Shown piece after piece: positions 31,929 to 40,248 of a stretch of DNA of 45,901 nt. The position numbers were made by a program, and so were the translations under genes. The notes under the pieces are model-generated. The model was not told the DNA's origin, ran no database searches, and worked only from the letters and a program-made list of their open reading frames with translations. The stretch's first letter is position 1, and every line of letters begins with the position of its first letter. Where the stretch lies: positions 1-45,901 of the forward strand of contig JANYKG010000175.1 of NCBI GenBank assembly GCA_025358205.1, given 5' to 3'. Origin of the DNA: Armatimonadota bacterium (lineage in GTDB: Bacteria; Armatimonadota; UBA5829; DTJY01).

Positions 31929-32651
31929 CTACGGGACTATGATCTGCGGGCTGAAGTTTACCATGTCGGCGGAAACAAGTCGGTGCCGAACTCCACCCAG
32001 GTCGCCGTCGAACCAATTGCCTAACCCCAAGTGTATATGCCCGTAAAGCACGATGTCTACCGCATGTTCGGCCAGCATTTTGCCAAACTCGTTCGGTTGC
32101 AGTCGTTCGTCGAACGGCGGGTAGTGCAGCAAGGCGATCTTAAGTCGCACATCTTCGGGTATGGAGGACAATCCGCGCTGAAGATATTCCAGTTCACGCT
32201 GAAGGATCTTCTCCGACTGCCCCTGCGGCATTTGGGGCGTCTTGTTGATGTCCAGTCCGGCATACTCCGTCTCTACACGCCATCCGCGCGTACCGGTGAC
32301 GCCAATATCGCCCAGCATGACGGACATTCCCTGCAGAAAGACCATGCCTGGCCCGTATTCCCTGTTCAGCCGACTCGTGGCCTGCCGCTGCCACCAGTAA
32401 TCGTGATTGCCGCGAATCAGCGCCTTGCGCCCAGGGAGTCCCGCGACGAAATCCAGGTCGGGTACCGCGTCGGAGAGCCGAATGGCCCATGACGTGTCGC
32501 CGGGCATAAGGACGACATCATCCTCGGTGACAGCCGAGCGCCAGTTTTGCTCCAGCTTTTCGGCGTGGTTTTCCCATACCGGGCCGAATATGTCCATCGG
32601 CTTCGGTGTGTGTAGAGAAAGATGCAGATCGGATATCGCGAACACGGCCAT
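31929..32651 (-). CDS. Metallophosphoesterase (calcineurin-like)
   Basis: A 240-residue protein with all binuclear motifs: FAISDLHLS (Asp and His), LMPGDTSWA (Asp), LIRGNHDYWW (Asn, His), LLHYPPFDE (His) and VLYGHIHLG (two His). It resembles YfcE/YkuE-type small phosphoesterases, often acting on phosphodiesters. No signal peptide is present at the selected start. The ATG at 32651 follows GGAG (8-base spacing); the frame continues 34 codons upstream through the two-stem palindromic element, which is very unlikely to be translated. That element would lie in the 5' untranslated leader. Confidence 0.9.
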   Translation of the reverse strand: MAVFAISDLHLSLHTPKPMDIFGPVWENHAEKLEQNWRSAVTEDDVVLMPGDTSWAIRLSDAVPDLDFVAGLPGRKALIRGNHDYWWQRQATSRLNREYGPGMVFLQGMSVMLGDIGVTGTRGWRVETEYAGLDINKTPQMPQGQSEKILQRELEYLQRGLSSIPEDVRLKIALLHYPPFDERLQPNEFGKMLAEHAVDIVLYGHIHLGLGNWFDGDLGGVRHRLVSADMVNFSPQIIVP

Positions 32652-32670
32652 CAAGAATACTCCGCGGAAA

Positions 32671-32746
32671 AGGGCCGCATTATTCACGAACAACGTGAAT
32701 AATGCTCTGAAGGCCCTGGATTGTTCACTACGCGAATAATCCAGGC
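32671..32746. repeat. Two-stem palindromic repeat, copy A
   Basis: Stem 1: GCATTATTCACG and CGTGAATAATGC (12 bp, loop AACAA). Linker TCTGAAGGC. Stem 2: CCTGGATTGTTC and GAATAATCCAGG (12 bp with one G:T pair). Related copies lie at 33601, 33740 and 40249. It lies directly upstream of the metallophosphoesterase SD. Confidence 0.85.
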
Positions 32747-32816
32747 TAGTCAACTCATGGTTTGACGCGGGGAAGGGGATTACCTTGTGAGGAAATGAAT
32801 AAAGGATGAAATGGAT

Positions 32817-32843
32817 GCCCGGCCCTCATGTGGAGAGCCGGGC
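32817..32843 (-). terminator. Terminator-like hairpin of the secreted protein gene
   Basis: GCCCGGC and GCCGGGC pair, with an inner CTC/GAG pair. The minus-strand tail (ATCCATTTC) is weak in U. It lies 12 bases past the stop at 32855. Confidence 0.5.
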
Positions 32844-32854
32844 GAAGAAAGGCT

Positions 32855-33547
32855 CTACTTGGTGAGCCACTTATTCGTGTATACCAGACCGTAGGCGTTG
32901 TCGCCATCGATGTTGGCGTACTTTACCCGCCAGTTCGGGGTGATGTTATAACCCAACGCCCAAGTGAAGCCACTATCACTGCCGGGAGTCCGAATTGATT
33001 TGTTGCCTGCTTTGCCTTCCGGTATCCACTCGGCGGCAGCGCTGAACTTCTTGTTGAACGGAATGATGACGCCGCCGGACAAGCCTTCAAGCTGCTCTGT
33101 ACCGTAGTTGACAACTACCTTGATCGGCAGCTTCATTCCAACGTTGATGCTCTTGTAGATACCCGCAAAGTACGACACCTTCGGGTTGTCCGAGCTGGAC
33201 GAGTTGTACAGATTCCACACACCCACACCGAAACCAGGCATGCTCGCGGTTTCCTTGGTGGCCTGATAAGTCAGGTTGAGCAATGTGTTGTTTGCGCGCC
33301 ATCGGTCCGGAGGGCATCCGCCCTTGAGTGCAATCTCCAGCCCCTTGCAGATTGTACCGTCGAATCTGTACGAGGGAAGCCACTTGTCGAGCGCATTCTC
33401 GTTGAAGGGCGCCGACACTTCGAGTTTGTATACTCCCTGCGGAAGCACTTCCGGTGAAGGAATAGCGATGACTCTGTAAGCGAAAGCAGCGCTCGCGGCC
33501 ATGATAAGGACGAGAGCCAACAGGATAACTGATACTAATCGTAGCAT
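32855..33547 (-). CDS. Secreted beta-rich protein, possible outer-membrane or surface protein
   Basis: A 230-residue exported protein that I cannot assign. Signal peptide 1-23 (MLRLVSVILLALVLIMAASA). The mature part alternates beta strands: PQGVYKLEVSAPFNE, TICKGLEIALKGG, GFGVGVWNLYN, IYKSINVGMKLPIKVVVNYG, GGVIIPFNKKFSAAAEWIPE, FTWALGYNITPNWRVKYANI. The pattern of short amphipathic strands with aromatic ends, and glycine turns, is like a small beta-barrel, but the family is unknown. AAGGGGGT lies 7 bases before the ATG. It contains one ATC-GAT codon pair. The 238-base stretch upstream holds two palindromic repeats rather than a clear promoter. Confidence 0.75.
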   Translation of the reverse strand: MLRLVSVILLALVLIMAASAAFAYRVIAIPSPEVLPQGVYKLEVSAPFNENALDKWLPSYRFDGTICKGLEIALKGGCPPDRWRANNTLLNLTYQATKETASMPGFGVGVWNLYNSSSSDNPKVSYFAGIYKSINVGMKLPIKVVVNYGTEQLEGLSGGVIIPFNKKFSAAAEWIPEGKAGNKSIRTPGSDSGFTWALGYNITPNWRVKYANIDGDNAYGLVYTNKWLTK

Positions 33548-33600
33548 TCCAAATACCCCCTTAGTCTATCTTAACAATGCATTGATACTGAAACCACTAG

Positions 33601-33674
33601 CGCAGATTATGCATGTCCCACATAATCGCGACCTTCTGAGCATTATTCATGTTTTTCATGAATAATGCGGACCA
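33601..33674 (-). repeat. Two-stem palindromic repeat, copy C (reverse orientation)
   Basis: Reading on the minus strand: GGTCC, stem 1 GCATTATTCATG / CATGAATAATGC (12 bp, loop AAAAA), linker TCAGAAGG, then stem 2 GATTATG / CATAATC (7 bp) with a larger loop. The match to copy B covers GGTCC and nearly all of stem 1 and the linker. Confidence 0.8.
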
Positions 33675-33739
33675 ACCAGTTATTTTCCGTAGATCACCTC
33701 CATCGGTAGCACTAATCTGGTAAGAGCGCGCATGAACCG

Positions 33740-33769
33740 CATTATGTAGGAAAACATAATGTAGACCAG
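33740..33769 (-). repeat. Half copy D of the palindromic repeat
   Basis: CATTATGT and ACATAATG (8 bp, loop of six bases) next to GACCAGC, the same flank box (GCTGGTC reversed) seen beside copy B. Only the stem-1 half is present. Confidence 0.65.
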
Positions 33770-33785
33770 CGGCAGCTTGATCGCG

Positions 33786-35087
33786 CTATTCTCTATTATC
33801 TATGATTGAGCGGCGGCCCTTGCCGGTCAGATTTTCCAGCGTTCTCGGCTCGACCCACTTCACGCGCGGCAGGATGCCCAGGGATGAGCGGACACGATTG
33901 ACCACTCTGTCTTTCATCTGATCCAGCTTAGTTGCAGTATCAGTGAAAACTCTCTCAGATACCTCTATTTGAATCTCCAACTCATCGGATGCTCCGTGTC
34001 TTTCTATCACCAGCCGATACTGCGGCGTGGAGCCGTCCATCTCCGTGAGGATGGCTTCTATCTGAGCAGGGAATATGCTGATCCCCTGGACGATGAACAT
34101 GTCATCGGTGCGGGAGTTCACGCGCGACATTCGTGCGAGTGTCCGCCCGCACAAGCACTGCGCGGAATCCAGCGATGTAAGATCGCCCGTGCGATACCTA
34201 AGCAGCGGAAGCGCCTCTTTCATCAGCGAGGTCAGCACCAGTTCACCCTGTGCGCCCTCGTCCACGGCCTGGCCGGTCTTCGGGTCAATTACCTCGGCTA
34301 TGAAGTAGTCCTCCGCTATGTGCAGGCCGCACTTGTGATCGCACTCCCACGACACACCTGGGGAAGACATCTCGCTCAGGCCGTAGTAATCCACCGCTCG
34401 GATTTTGAGCCGCTCTTCTATGCGCTCTCGTAGCTTTTCGGACCAAGGCTCGCCGCCAAATAGACCCACGCGCAACGGAAGGGTACCCGCGTCCAGCCCG
34501 GCTTCCTCAATCTGGTCCGCCACGGAAAGCGCGTAGGCGGGTGTGCCTACCAGCGCCGTGATCTTGAAGTCCCGCATGACGGTGATGCGACTTTCAGGGT
34601 CGTCCGCCGATGCCGGTATCACCGATGCGCCTATTCGTTCGGCGCCCTGTTGAAAACCGAACCCGGCTGAGAACATGCCGTAGCCGAAGAAGACCTGTAC
34701 CACGTCCTCTTTGCCGACTCCACCCGCGCTAAGCACACGCGCCGCAAGTTCGCTCCAGTTGTGTATGTCGTTCACTGTGTAGCCGCAGACGGTCGGCGCG
34801 CCGGTGGTTCCAGCGGACGGGTGTATCCTCACCACGTCTCGCAGCGGTACGGCAAACGCGTCGTATGGGTATCCGTCGCGAAGGTTCTCCCTGGTCGTGA
34901 ACGGCAGCCTGGCGAGATCGTCAAGCGACCGGATGTCCTCCGGCGATATCCCTGCCTGATCGAACACGCGCTTATAGAAGGCGACGTTCTCATACGCTCG
35001 GTTCACAATTGCCTGAAGTCGCTCCAACTGAACCTGCTGGAGTTCCTCTCTCGGCATGGTTTCGTATCTCTGATTCCAGATTCCCAT
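33786..35087 (-). CDS. paaK: Phenylacetate-CoA ligase-like adenylate-forming enzyme
   Basis: A 433-residue ANL-superfamily enzyme of the PaaK type, which activates aryl or related acids with ATP and CoA. Family landmarks: the start MGIWNQRYETMPREELQQVQ, SLDDLARLPFTTRENLRDGYP, the ATP loop SAGTTGAPTV, YGLSEMSSPGV, LRYRTGDLTSLD and FPAQIEAIL, with the C-terminal domain complete (GILPRVKWVEPRTL). It is the last gene of the livKHMGF operon. This order is common in bacteria and suggests the transporter imports a compound the ligase activates, or shared branched-chain/aromatic amino acid catabolism. GGAGG is five bases before the ATG. The substrate is not fixed by sequence. Confidence 0.92.
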   Translation of the reverse strand: MGIWNQRYETMPREELQQVQLERLQAIVNRAYENVAFYKRVFDQAGISPEDIRSLDDLARLPFTTRENLRDGYPYDAFAVPLRDVVRIHPSAGTTGAPTVCGYTVNDIHNWSELAARVLSAGGVGKEDVVQVFFGYGMFSAGFGFQQGAERIGASVIPASADDPESRITVMRDFKITALVGTPAYALSVADQIEEAGLDAGTLPLRVGLFGGEPWSEKLRERIEERLKIRAVDYYGLSEMSSPGVSWECDHKCGLHIAEDYFIAEVIDPKTGQAVDEGAQGELVLTSLMKEALPLLRYRTGDLTSLDSAQCLCGRTLARMSRVNSRTDDMFIVQGISIFPAQIEAILTEMDGSTPQYRLVIERHGASDELEIQIEVSERVFTDTATKLDQMKDRVVNRVRSSLGILPRVKWVEPRTLENLTGKGRRSIIDNRE

Positions 35088-35100
35088 AGAAACCTCCAGA

Positions 35101-35270
35101 GGGAATGGGGAGAATGGTTAATGGTTCATGGTTGTGGAGACTCGTGCATCTTACTCATACTCCTGGATCGTACTTCCCGATCAGCCGAGTACGAGTAGGA
35201 TCATCGAGTACGACTCACGAATGCTTCCACCTCATCAACCATCATCCATAAACCATTTTCCCTCACTCCC
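35101..35270. repeat. Long imperfect inverted repeat between livF and paaK
   Basis: The left arm (35101-35140, built of ATGGTTA, ATGGTTC, ATGGTTG words) pairs loosely with the right arm (35225-35270, CAACCATCATCC... CCATTTTCCCTC), and an inner pair lies at 35151-35172 and 35187-35214 (ACTCATACTCCTGGATCGTAC with GTACGAGTAGGATCATCGAGT). The right arm overlaps the end of livF. It could weaken expression of paaK relative to livF. Confidence 0.5.
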
Positions 35271-35997
35271 ATACATGTCGGTAGCCTTTACCCAGGTACG
35301 CGCGCTGAACTTCCTTGTTAATCAGCAGCTCAGATGCAGCGTCCTCAAGCAGTATCTTGCCGGTTTCCAGCACGTAGCCTCTATCCGCTATGCCCAGCGA
35401 CGCTCGGGCGTTCTGCTCCACAAGCAGCACCGTGGTTCCCAGATCGCGGAAGCGGCTGATAACTCTGAATATTTCCTTTACCACCAGCGGCGCCAACCCC
35501 ACCGAAGGCTCGTCAAGCAGCAGCATCTTCGGCTTGCTCATCAGCGCGCGGCCAATCGCCAGCATTTGCTGCTCGCCGCCGCTGAGTGTCCCTGCGTGCT
35601 GTTTTGACCGTTCCTTCAGAATAGGGAAGGTTTCGTATATGAACTCCAGGTCGGACTTCATCTCTCTCTTCTTTTCGGCACGTGGGCGCGCGTAGGCTCC
35701 CAGTTTCAGGTTGTCCAGCACCGTCATTGGCGCGAAGACTTGCCTGCCCTCCGGCACCTGGCTCAGACCCATCCGCACCAGCCGATCGGGCGCTGCGTTA
35801 GTCACCGGCTTGCCGTCAAACAGCACCTCGCCGGACGACGCCGGAACCATCCCGCAGATGGTGTTCAGGATGGTCGTTTTGCCCGCCCCGTTCGCGCCCA
35901 CAAGAGCGACGATCTCGCCCGTGTCAACGTGAAGCGAGACTCCCTTCAACGCCTGTATTCCACCATAATGAGTTGTCAGACTTCTCACTCTCAGCAT
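35263..35997 (-). CDS. livF: Branched-chain amino acid-type ABC transporter ATPase
   Basis: A 244-residue ABC ATPase, cytoplasmic. Walker A GANGAGKTT, Q-loop region around RQVFAPMTVLDNL, signature LSGGEQQML, Walker B MLLLDEPS, H-loop-equivalent region TTVLLVEQNARASL. Sequences YGGIQALKGVSLHV and RLVRMGLSQVPEGRQVF are typical LivF. It works with LivG as the energising pair under LivH and LivM. The ATG at 35997 follows AAGGGG; an in-frame GTG five codons earlier is less likely. The hairpin repeat before it could set its level relative to livG. Confidence 0.95.
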   Translation of the reverse strand: MLRVRSLTTHYGGIQALKGVSLHVDTGEIVALVGANGAGKTTILNTICGMVPASSGEVLFDGKPVTNAAPDRLVRMGLSQVPEGRQVFAPMTVLDNLKLGAYARPRAEKKREMKSDLEFIYETFPILKERSKQHAGTLSGGEQQMLAIGRALMSKPKMLLLDEPSVGLAPLVVKEIFRVISRFRDLGTTVLLVEQNARASLGIADRGYVLETGKILLEDAASELLINKEVQRAYLGKGYRHVWE

Positions 35998-36021
35998 GAA
36001 TGCCCCTTGCACGTGATGAGT

Positions 36022-36079
36022 GATGAGTGATACGTGACCCAGATCAGAAATTCAGTTCACTCGTCACTTATCACTCATC
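36022..36079. repeat. Inverted repeat between livG and livF
   Basis: GATGAGTGATACGTGAC (36022-36038) and GTCACTTATCACTCATC (36063-36079) are complementary at 16 of 17 positions; the second arm overlaps the livG stop codon. It is of the same word family as 1-75. Confidence 0.6.
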
Positions 36080-36853
36080 TCCGGCCTCTTCGCCCAGGTA
36101 AGCGGTAATCACAGACGGGTTCGTCTGCACCTCGCGCGGTGTACCCTCGGCGATCTTCTTGCCGTGGTCCAGCACTACCACCTCGTCGGATATATCCATA
36201 ATCAGCCGCATGTCATGATCAACGACGAGGACTCCGATGCCTGAGTCGCGTATCTCCTGCACAAACAACGCAAGATGCTCGGTCTCCTTCATAGAAAGCC
36301 CGGCGGCCGGTTCGTCCAGCATCAGCATCTCCGGTGAAGAAGCCATCGCCCGCGCGATCTCAAGCATCCTCTGCTGACCATAAGGCAGATTCACGGCTAA
36401 CTCAGACGCCCTGTCCGCCAGCCCGACTCGTTCCAGGTGCTCCATCGCACTGGCAAACACCATGCGTTCCTCGCGGAGTACGGACGGCAGCCTCAGAGCG
36501 CTCTGTATGATGCCGGTCTTGCACTTCGTATGCAGCCCCATCACCACGTTTTCAATGACCGTCATGTTGCCAAACAACTGCACTGTCTGGAATGTGCGGG
36601 CTATTCCGAGTCCTACGAACTTGTGCGCTTGTTGCCCGGTGACATCCACCGTCCTCACGCTTATGCGACCGGAAGTCGGCAGATACACCCCGGAAAGCAT
36701 GTTCAGCATGGTGCTCTTGCCAGCGCCGTTCGGGCCTATCAACGCCTTAATCGTGCCTAGCTTCATGGTGAAACTGACGCTGTCCACAGCGGTCAGTCCG
36801 CCGAAGCGTTTGGTTACGTCATGCGCCTCAAGAAAAACTGCTCCGGTGGTCAC
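36071..36853 (-). CDS. livG: Branched-chain amino acid-type ABC transporter ATPase
   Basis: A 260-residue ABC ATPase with Walker A GPNGAGKST, GIARTFQTVQLFGNMTVIENV (the LivG landmark), signature LPYGQQRMLEIARA (variant of LSGGQ), Walker B MLMLDEPAAGLS, DHDMRLIMDISDEVVVLDHG and the C-terminal GEE. The LPYGQQ variant is usual for LivG. The start is a GTG at 36853 overlapping the livM stop by four bases (GTGA), with GGAGG seven bases upstream. Confidence 0.95.
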   Translation of the reverse strand: MTTGAVFLEAHDVTKRFGGLTAVDSVSFTMKLGTIKALIGPNGAGKSTMLNMLSGVYLPTSGRISVRTVDVTGQQAHKFVGLGIARTFQTVQLFGNMTVIENVVMGLHTKCKTGIIQSALRLPSVLREERMVFASAMEHLERVGLADRASELAVNLPYGQQRMLEIARAMASSPEMLMLDEPAAGLSMKETEHLALFVQEIRDSGIGVLVVDHDMRLIMDISDEVVVLDHGKKIAEGTPREVQTNPSVITAYLGEEAGDE

Positions 36854-37836
36854 GGCAGAACCTCCGGTTTGCTCGGCTTGGCAGAACGCCTGCGCGCTGT
36901 CAGATCAACAATGCTCTTGGTGAGGCCCTGCGGCATATAAATCATGACGAGCACCAGAATAGCGCCGAAGACGATCACCTCGTAGTCCTCAAATCGTTGT
37001 AACACCTGACTCAGCAGTGTGATCGCGCTCGCTCCTGCGATGGCGCCCCAAATGCTGGCCATGCCGCCGACCACCACCATGACTACCAACTGAATTGAGA
37101 ACATGAACCCGAATGGATCAGGATTTACAAAGCGAATGTAGTGCGCGTACAGTGCGCCGGCCAATCCGCTGTAGACCCCGCTTAGCACGAAGACCTGAAT
37201 CTTGTATTTCGCGATGTCCACGCCCACGGATGCCGCCGCGATTTCGCTGGTATGCACCGCCCTCAGCGCGCGCCCGACTCTGGACTCTACGATGTTGTAG
37301 CTGACCCATATCAGCATAAGCGCGAAAAACCAGACGACATAGTAGAACTGCCGGTCGTCCACCAACTGCAGTTTGCCCAGTGACAACGGCGGAATGCCGG
37401 TCATACCGGATGTGCCGCCGGTCAGCGGGTAGTATTCCACAAAAAGTATTTTGACGATCATGCCGAATCCCAGTGTAGCCATCGCCAAATAGTGGCCTTT
37501 GAGTTTCAGCGTGGGCATGCCGATGAGATACGCGGCTAGCCCGGCAACCATCGGCGCGCAGGCCAGCCCGACCCACGGCGGCCACTTTAGCATTGTGGTC
37601 AGAATCGCCGTGGTGTATGCGCCTATTCCGTAGAAAGCCGCATGTCCCAGCGACACCTGACCCGCATAGCCCATCAACAAATTCAGCCCCAGCGCGAGAA
37701 TCGTGTGGATGCCGATGAAGACCATCACGCCGATGTAGTAGTTGTTGTGCAGCGCGAAGGGTAGGGCGGCAAGCAGCGCGCCTACGATGGGAAAAGCCAG
37801 AAAATGGTATCGTGGTGACTGCGATCTAGCGTCCAT
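36850..37836 (-). CDS. livM: Branched-chain amino acid-type ABC transporter permease
   Basis: A 328-residue inner-membrane permease with eight to nine hydrophobic segments, including YHFLAFPIVGALLAALPFAL, YIGVMVFIGIHTILALGLNL, GYAGQVSLGHAAFYGIGAY (LivM-type motif), TLGFGMIVKILFVEYYPLTGG and GGMASIWGAIAGASAITLL (EAA-like loop). The ATG at 37836 has AGGAAGG seven bases upstream and overlaps the livH stop by 11 bases. Confidence 0.95.
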   Translation of the reverse strand: MDARSQSPRYHFLAFPIVGALLAALPFALHNNYYIGVMVFIGIHTILALGLNLLMGYAGQVSLGHAAFYGIGAYTTAILTTMLKWPPWVGLACAPMVAGLAAYLIGMPTLKLKGHYLAMATLGFGMIVKILFVEYYPLTGGTSGMTGIPPLSLGKLQLVDDRQFYYVVWFFALMLIWVSYNIVESRVGRALRAVHTSEIAAASVGVDIAKYKIQVFVLSGVYSGLAGALYAHYIRFVNPDPFGFMFSIQLVVMVVVGGMASIWGAIAGASAITLLSQVLQRFEDYEVIVFGAILVLVMIYMPQGLTKSIVDLTARRRSAKPSKPEVLP

Positions 37837-38710
37837 CTGCCGACCTTCCTCCAAACAATCCCGAAGGCCGCACGAAGAGTATCAGCAGCATCACCACAAA
37901 CGCTATTGCATCTTTGTATGCGGATGAGATCAGCCCCGCGCCCAGGTTTTCGAGTATGCCAAGTATCAACCCGCCCGCTATGGCCCCGCCGCCGCTGCCC
38001 AGTCCGCCGAGTATCGCGGCGCAGAATCCCTTCAGCCCCAGCATGGTGCCCATGTCATAGGATGCCAGTGTGACCGGCGCGACTATGATGCCGCCAACAG
38101 CGCCCAACGCCGCGCTGATCGCGAACGCCCACACCACCATGCGGTTTACGTTTATGCCGACCAGGCGCGCACCGTGCTTGTTTACCGCCACGGCCCTCAT
38201 AGCCTTGCCGAACGAAGTGCGTTCGTAAAAAATGTAGACGCCCAGCAGCATGAGCGCGGTAATGCCGAATATCCACAGGCTTTGCGGCACCAACACCGCC
38301 CCATGCACCTCAATCGCATCGCCTGATGAGAATGCGGGCAGCGGCAGCGCGTCCTTGCCCCAAAGGTGCATCGCCACTCCTTTGAAGAATATGCTTGCGC
38401 CGATGGTGATGATGATGAGCGAAAGGGGCGAGGATTTCTTCAGTCGGTGAATTGCGGCCAAGCCGAGCAGCGCGCCTACTCCGCCGACAACCACAATGGC
38501 TATCAGGACTGCGGCGAAGAGCGGAACCCCTGCTGCCTGTAGTACGTAGACGGCGAGCATAGCGCCCAGCATGACGAATTCACCCTGAGCCAGGTTCACT
38601 ATCTCAACCGCATTGTAGATGAGCGAGAAACCAAGCGCTATGATCGCGTAAATTGCTCCTACAGTGATGCCCGAGAGGACGTACTGCAGTATCTGACTGG
38701 TCAAATCCAA
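37826..38710 (-). CDS. livH: Branched-chain amino acid-type ABC transporter permease
   Basis: A 294-residue inner-membrane permease with the LivH landmarks GITVGAIYAIIALGFSLIYN, VNLAQGEFVMLGAML, HLWGKDALPLP and KGFCAAILGGLGSGGGAIAGG (the EAA-like loop), with about eight hydrophobic segments. The start is a TTG at 38710; its SD is weak. A terminator-like hairpin and a 14-bp hairpin lie between it and the binding protein gene. Confidence 0.92.
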   Translation of the reverse strand: MDLTSQILQYVLSGITVGAIYAIIALGFSLIYNAVEIVNLAQGEFVMLGAMLAVYVLQAAGVPLFAAVLIAIVVVGGVGALLGLAAIHRLKKSSPLSLIIITIGASIFFKGVAMHLWGKDALPLPAFSSGDAIEVHGAVLVPQSLWIFGITALMLLGVYIFYERTSFGKAMRAVAVNKHGARLVGINVNRMVVWAFAISAALGAVGGIIVAPVTLASYDMGTMLGLKGFCAAILGGLGSGGGAIAGGLILGILENLGAGLISSAYKDAIAFVVMLLILFVRPSGLFGGRSADGR

Positions 38711-38729
38711 AGTGTTCTATACCTGCCGC

Positions 38730-38760
38730 AAAACCATCCCAGCTTTTCGCTAAGGGATGG
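38730..38760 (-). terminator. Terminator or attenuator before livH
   Basis: CCATCCC and GGGATGG stem; on the minus strand TTTT follows immediately. It is about 20 bases before the livH start, so full termination would silence the permeases. Partial read-through, giving an excess of binding protein, is more likely. Confidence 0.55.
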
Positions 38761-38804
38761 TGGATTAACGCGGTTTCCCAACAATTAGTGAAACCCGATA
38801 TGTG

Positions 38805-38844
38805 CGTCGTGGAGCGCGATGTGTTGCTGACGCGCTCCACGACG
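38805..38844. terminator. Perfect 14-bp hairpin after the binding protein gene
   Basis: CGTCGTGGAGCGCG and CGCGCTCCACGACG close a 12-base loop, 32 bases past the livK stop. Such stems usually protect the 3' end of the abundant binding-protein mRNA. Confidence 0.6.
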
Positions 38845-38876
38845 AGTGCAATCTCGAAGCAGAATCACCAGCGGCG

Positions 38877-40040
38877 CTACTTAGTCAGACGCCACTTGCC
38901 GTTTTGTATGGTTACGAGTACAAAGGCATTCTTGCCCAGACCGTTGTGGTCCTGCGGCGTGAAGTTGAATATCCCGCCGATGCCTACGTAGTTCTTCTTG
39001 TTTTCGATGAAGCTACGGATCTTCGCCTTGTCCGGGCCTACCTTTGCCAGCGCTTCCTTTACCAACTGGATGGCATCCCAAGCATGTCCGCCGAAGGTAT
39101 CCGGATCACGCTTGTACTGTTTTTTGAATGCGTTGGCATAAGCGAGCAGAGCCTTTTTCTGCGGGTCGGATGCCGGAATGTCATTGACCACTATCAGCCG
39201 ACCTGCGGGGAAGATCACTCCGTTTGCGGAGTCACCGGCCAACTCGATGAACTTGTGGTTAGCGATACCGTGGCTCATTAGCAGCGGAATCTTCAGACCA
39301 AGCTGCTTCATGTTTCTTGCTACGATGGCGGGACCGGGATTCGTGCCCCAGCATACCACGGCCTGAGGTCTCTTGCCTCTGATCCTGGTGATCTGCGATG
39401 TCGTGTCCGTGTCTTTGTCGCCAAACGTCTCTTCGGACAGTATCTTGATCTTCGCGGCGCCGCACTGAATCCTGAGCTGCTGCTTACCGCTGTCGCCGAA
39501 AGCGTTCGACACGCTGAGGATGGAGATCTTGTTGATCCCCTTCTTCTTCATGTAGTCCACCAATCGGGCTACAGCATGAACGTCGCTCTGGGCTGTCTTG
39601 AATACCCACTTGTTCACCGGCTGCACGATCTTGACGCCGGCTGCGCATGAGATGACGGGTACACCTGCTCTTGATGCCGTGTCCAGCAGAGCAAGGCTTT
39701 CACCTGTCTGGCTCGGACCCACGATGGCTACCACACCCTGGCTAATCAGGTTCTTTGCGGCCAGCACCGTGTCGGTCTCTGTGCTCTTGGTATCGTAGAT
39801 GATGAGCTTTACCGGGTGACCGTTGATACCGCCCGTAGCGTTGATCTGCTTCTCCATGAGGAGAGCGGTGTCTCTCTCAGGCGTACCGAGCGGCGATGCC
39901 GGACCGGTGATGGCAAACAAACCGCCGATCTTGTAGGGCGCGAGTGCGCCGACTGCGGGACAGATGATGCCGGCGACTAAAGCCACCAACACAACCATGA
40001 ATCCCAATCGAATGCAACTACTGCTAAACCTTTTTGTCAA
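38877..40040 (-). CDS. livK: Branched-chain amino acid-type ABC transporter substrate-binding protein
   Basis: A 387-residue periplasmic binding protein of type I fold. Signal peptide to about residue 32, then YKIGGLFAITGPASPLGTPE, INGHPVKLIIYDTKSTETD, LISQGVVAIVGPSQTGES (ligand-binding Ser/Thr region), ISILSVSNAFGDSGK, AVVCWGTNPGPAIVARNMKQ and PDTFGGHAWDAIQLVKEAL. The start is a TTG at 40040 with GGGGGG six bases upstream. It is the first gene of the liv operon. Ligands of this family include Leu/Ile/Val, aromatic acids and amides; the PaaK neighbour favours an acid or amino acid. The symbol denotes the family, not the ligand. Confidence 0.93.
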   Translation of the reverse strand: MTKRFSSSCIRLGFMVVLVALVAGIICPAVGALAPYKIGGLFAITGPASPLGTPERDTALLMEKQINATGGINGHPVKLIIYDTKSTETDTVLAAKNLISQGVVAIVGPSQTGESLALLDTASRAGVPVISCAAGVKIVQPVNKWVFKTAQSDVHAVARLVDYMKKKGINKISILSVSNAFGDSGKQQLRIQCGAAKIKILSEETFGDKDTDTTSQITRIRGKRPQAVVCWGTNPGPAIVARNMKQLGLKIPLLMSHGIANHKFIELAGDSANGVIFPAGRLIVVNDIPASDPQKKALLAYANAFKKQYKRDPDTFGGHAWDAIQLVKEALAKVGPDKAKIRSFIENKKNYVGIGGIFNFTPQDHNGLGKNAFVLVTIQNGKWRLTK

Positions 40041-40248
40041 CTGTGACCCCCCATTCGAATTGCGTCAGGTTTCCCTGCGCGTACATAACTATTGCCACCC
40101 GCCAATGATTTGTGAAATCCGTAACTGATAGATTTCGCGATTCATAAGATGGGTGTTCTACTTGGCAAGTACGGCAGAGCTTCCGAAAACTCCTCCTTGG
40201 TCGTAGAATCTTTTTTTGCAGCGTCCGCGGAGTTGGCACACAAGCGCT
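40041..40248. other. Upstream region of the liv operon without a gene
   Basis: Part of a 320-base gap (40041-40360) between livK and the GDPD gene. It holds the candidate liv promoter and an imperfect stem (GAAATC, GATTTC near 40112-40135) in the presumed leader. No coding frame of convincing length or start was seen; the rest of the gap is repeat B and the GDPD promoter. Confidence 0.45.
40141..40168 (-). promoter_or_regulatory. Candidate promoter of the liv operon
   Basis: On the minus strand TTGCCA (40163-40168) and TATGAA (40141-40146) are separated by 16 bases. The leader would be about 95 bases long. Confidence 0.4.
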
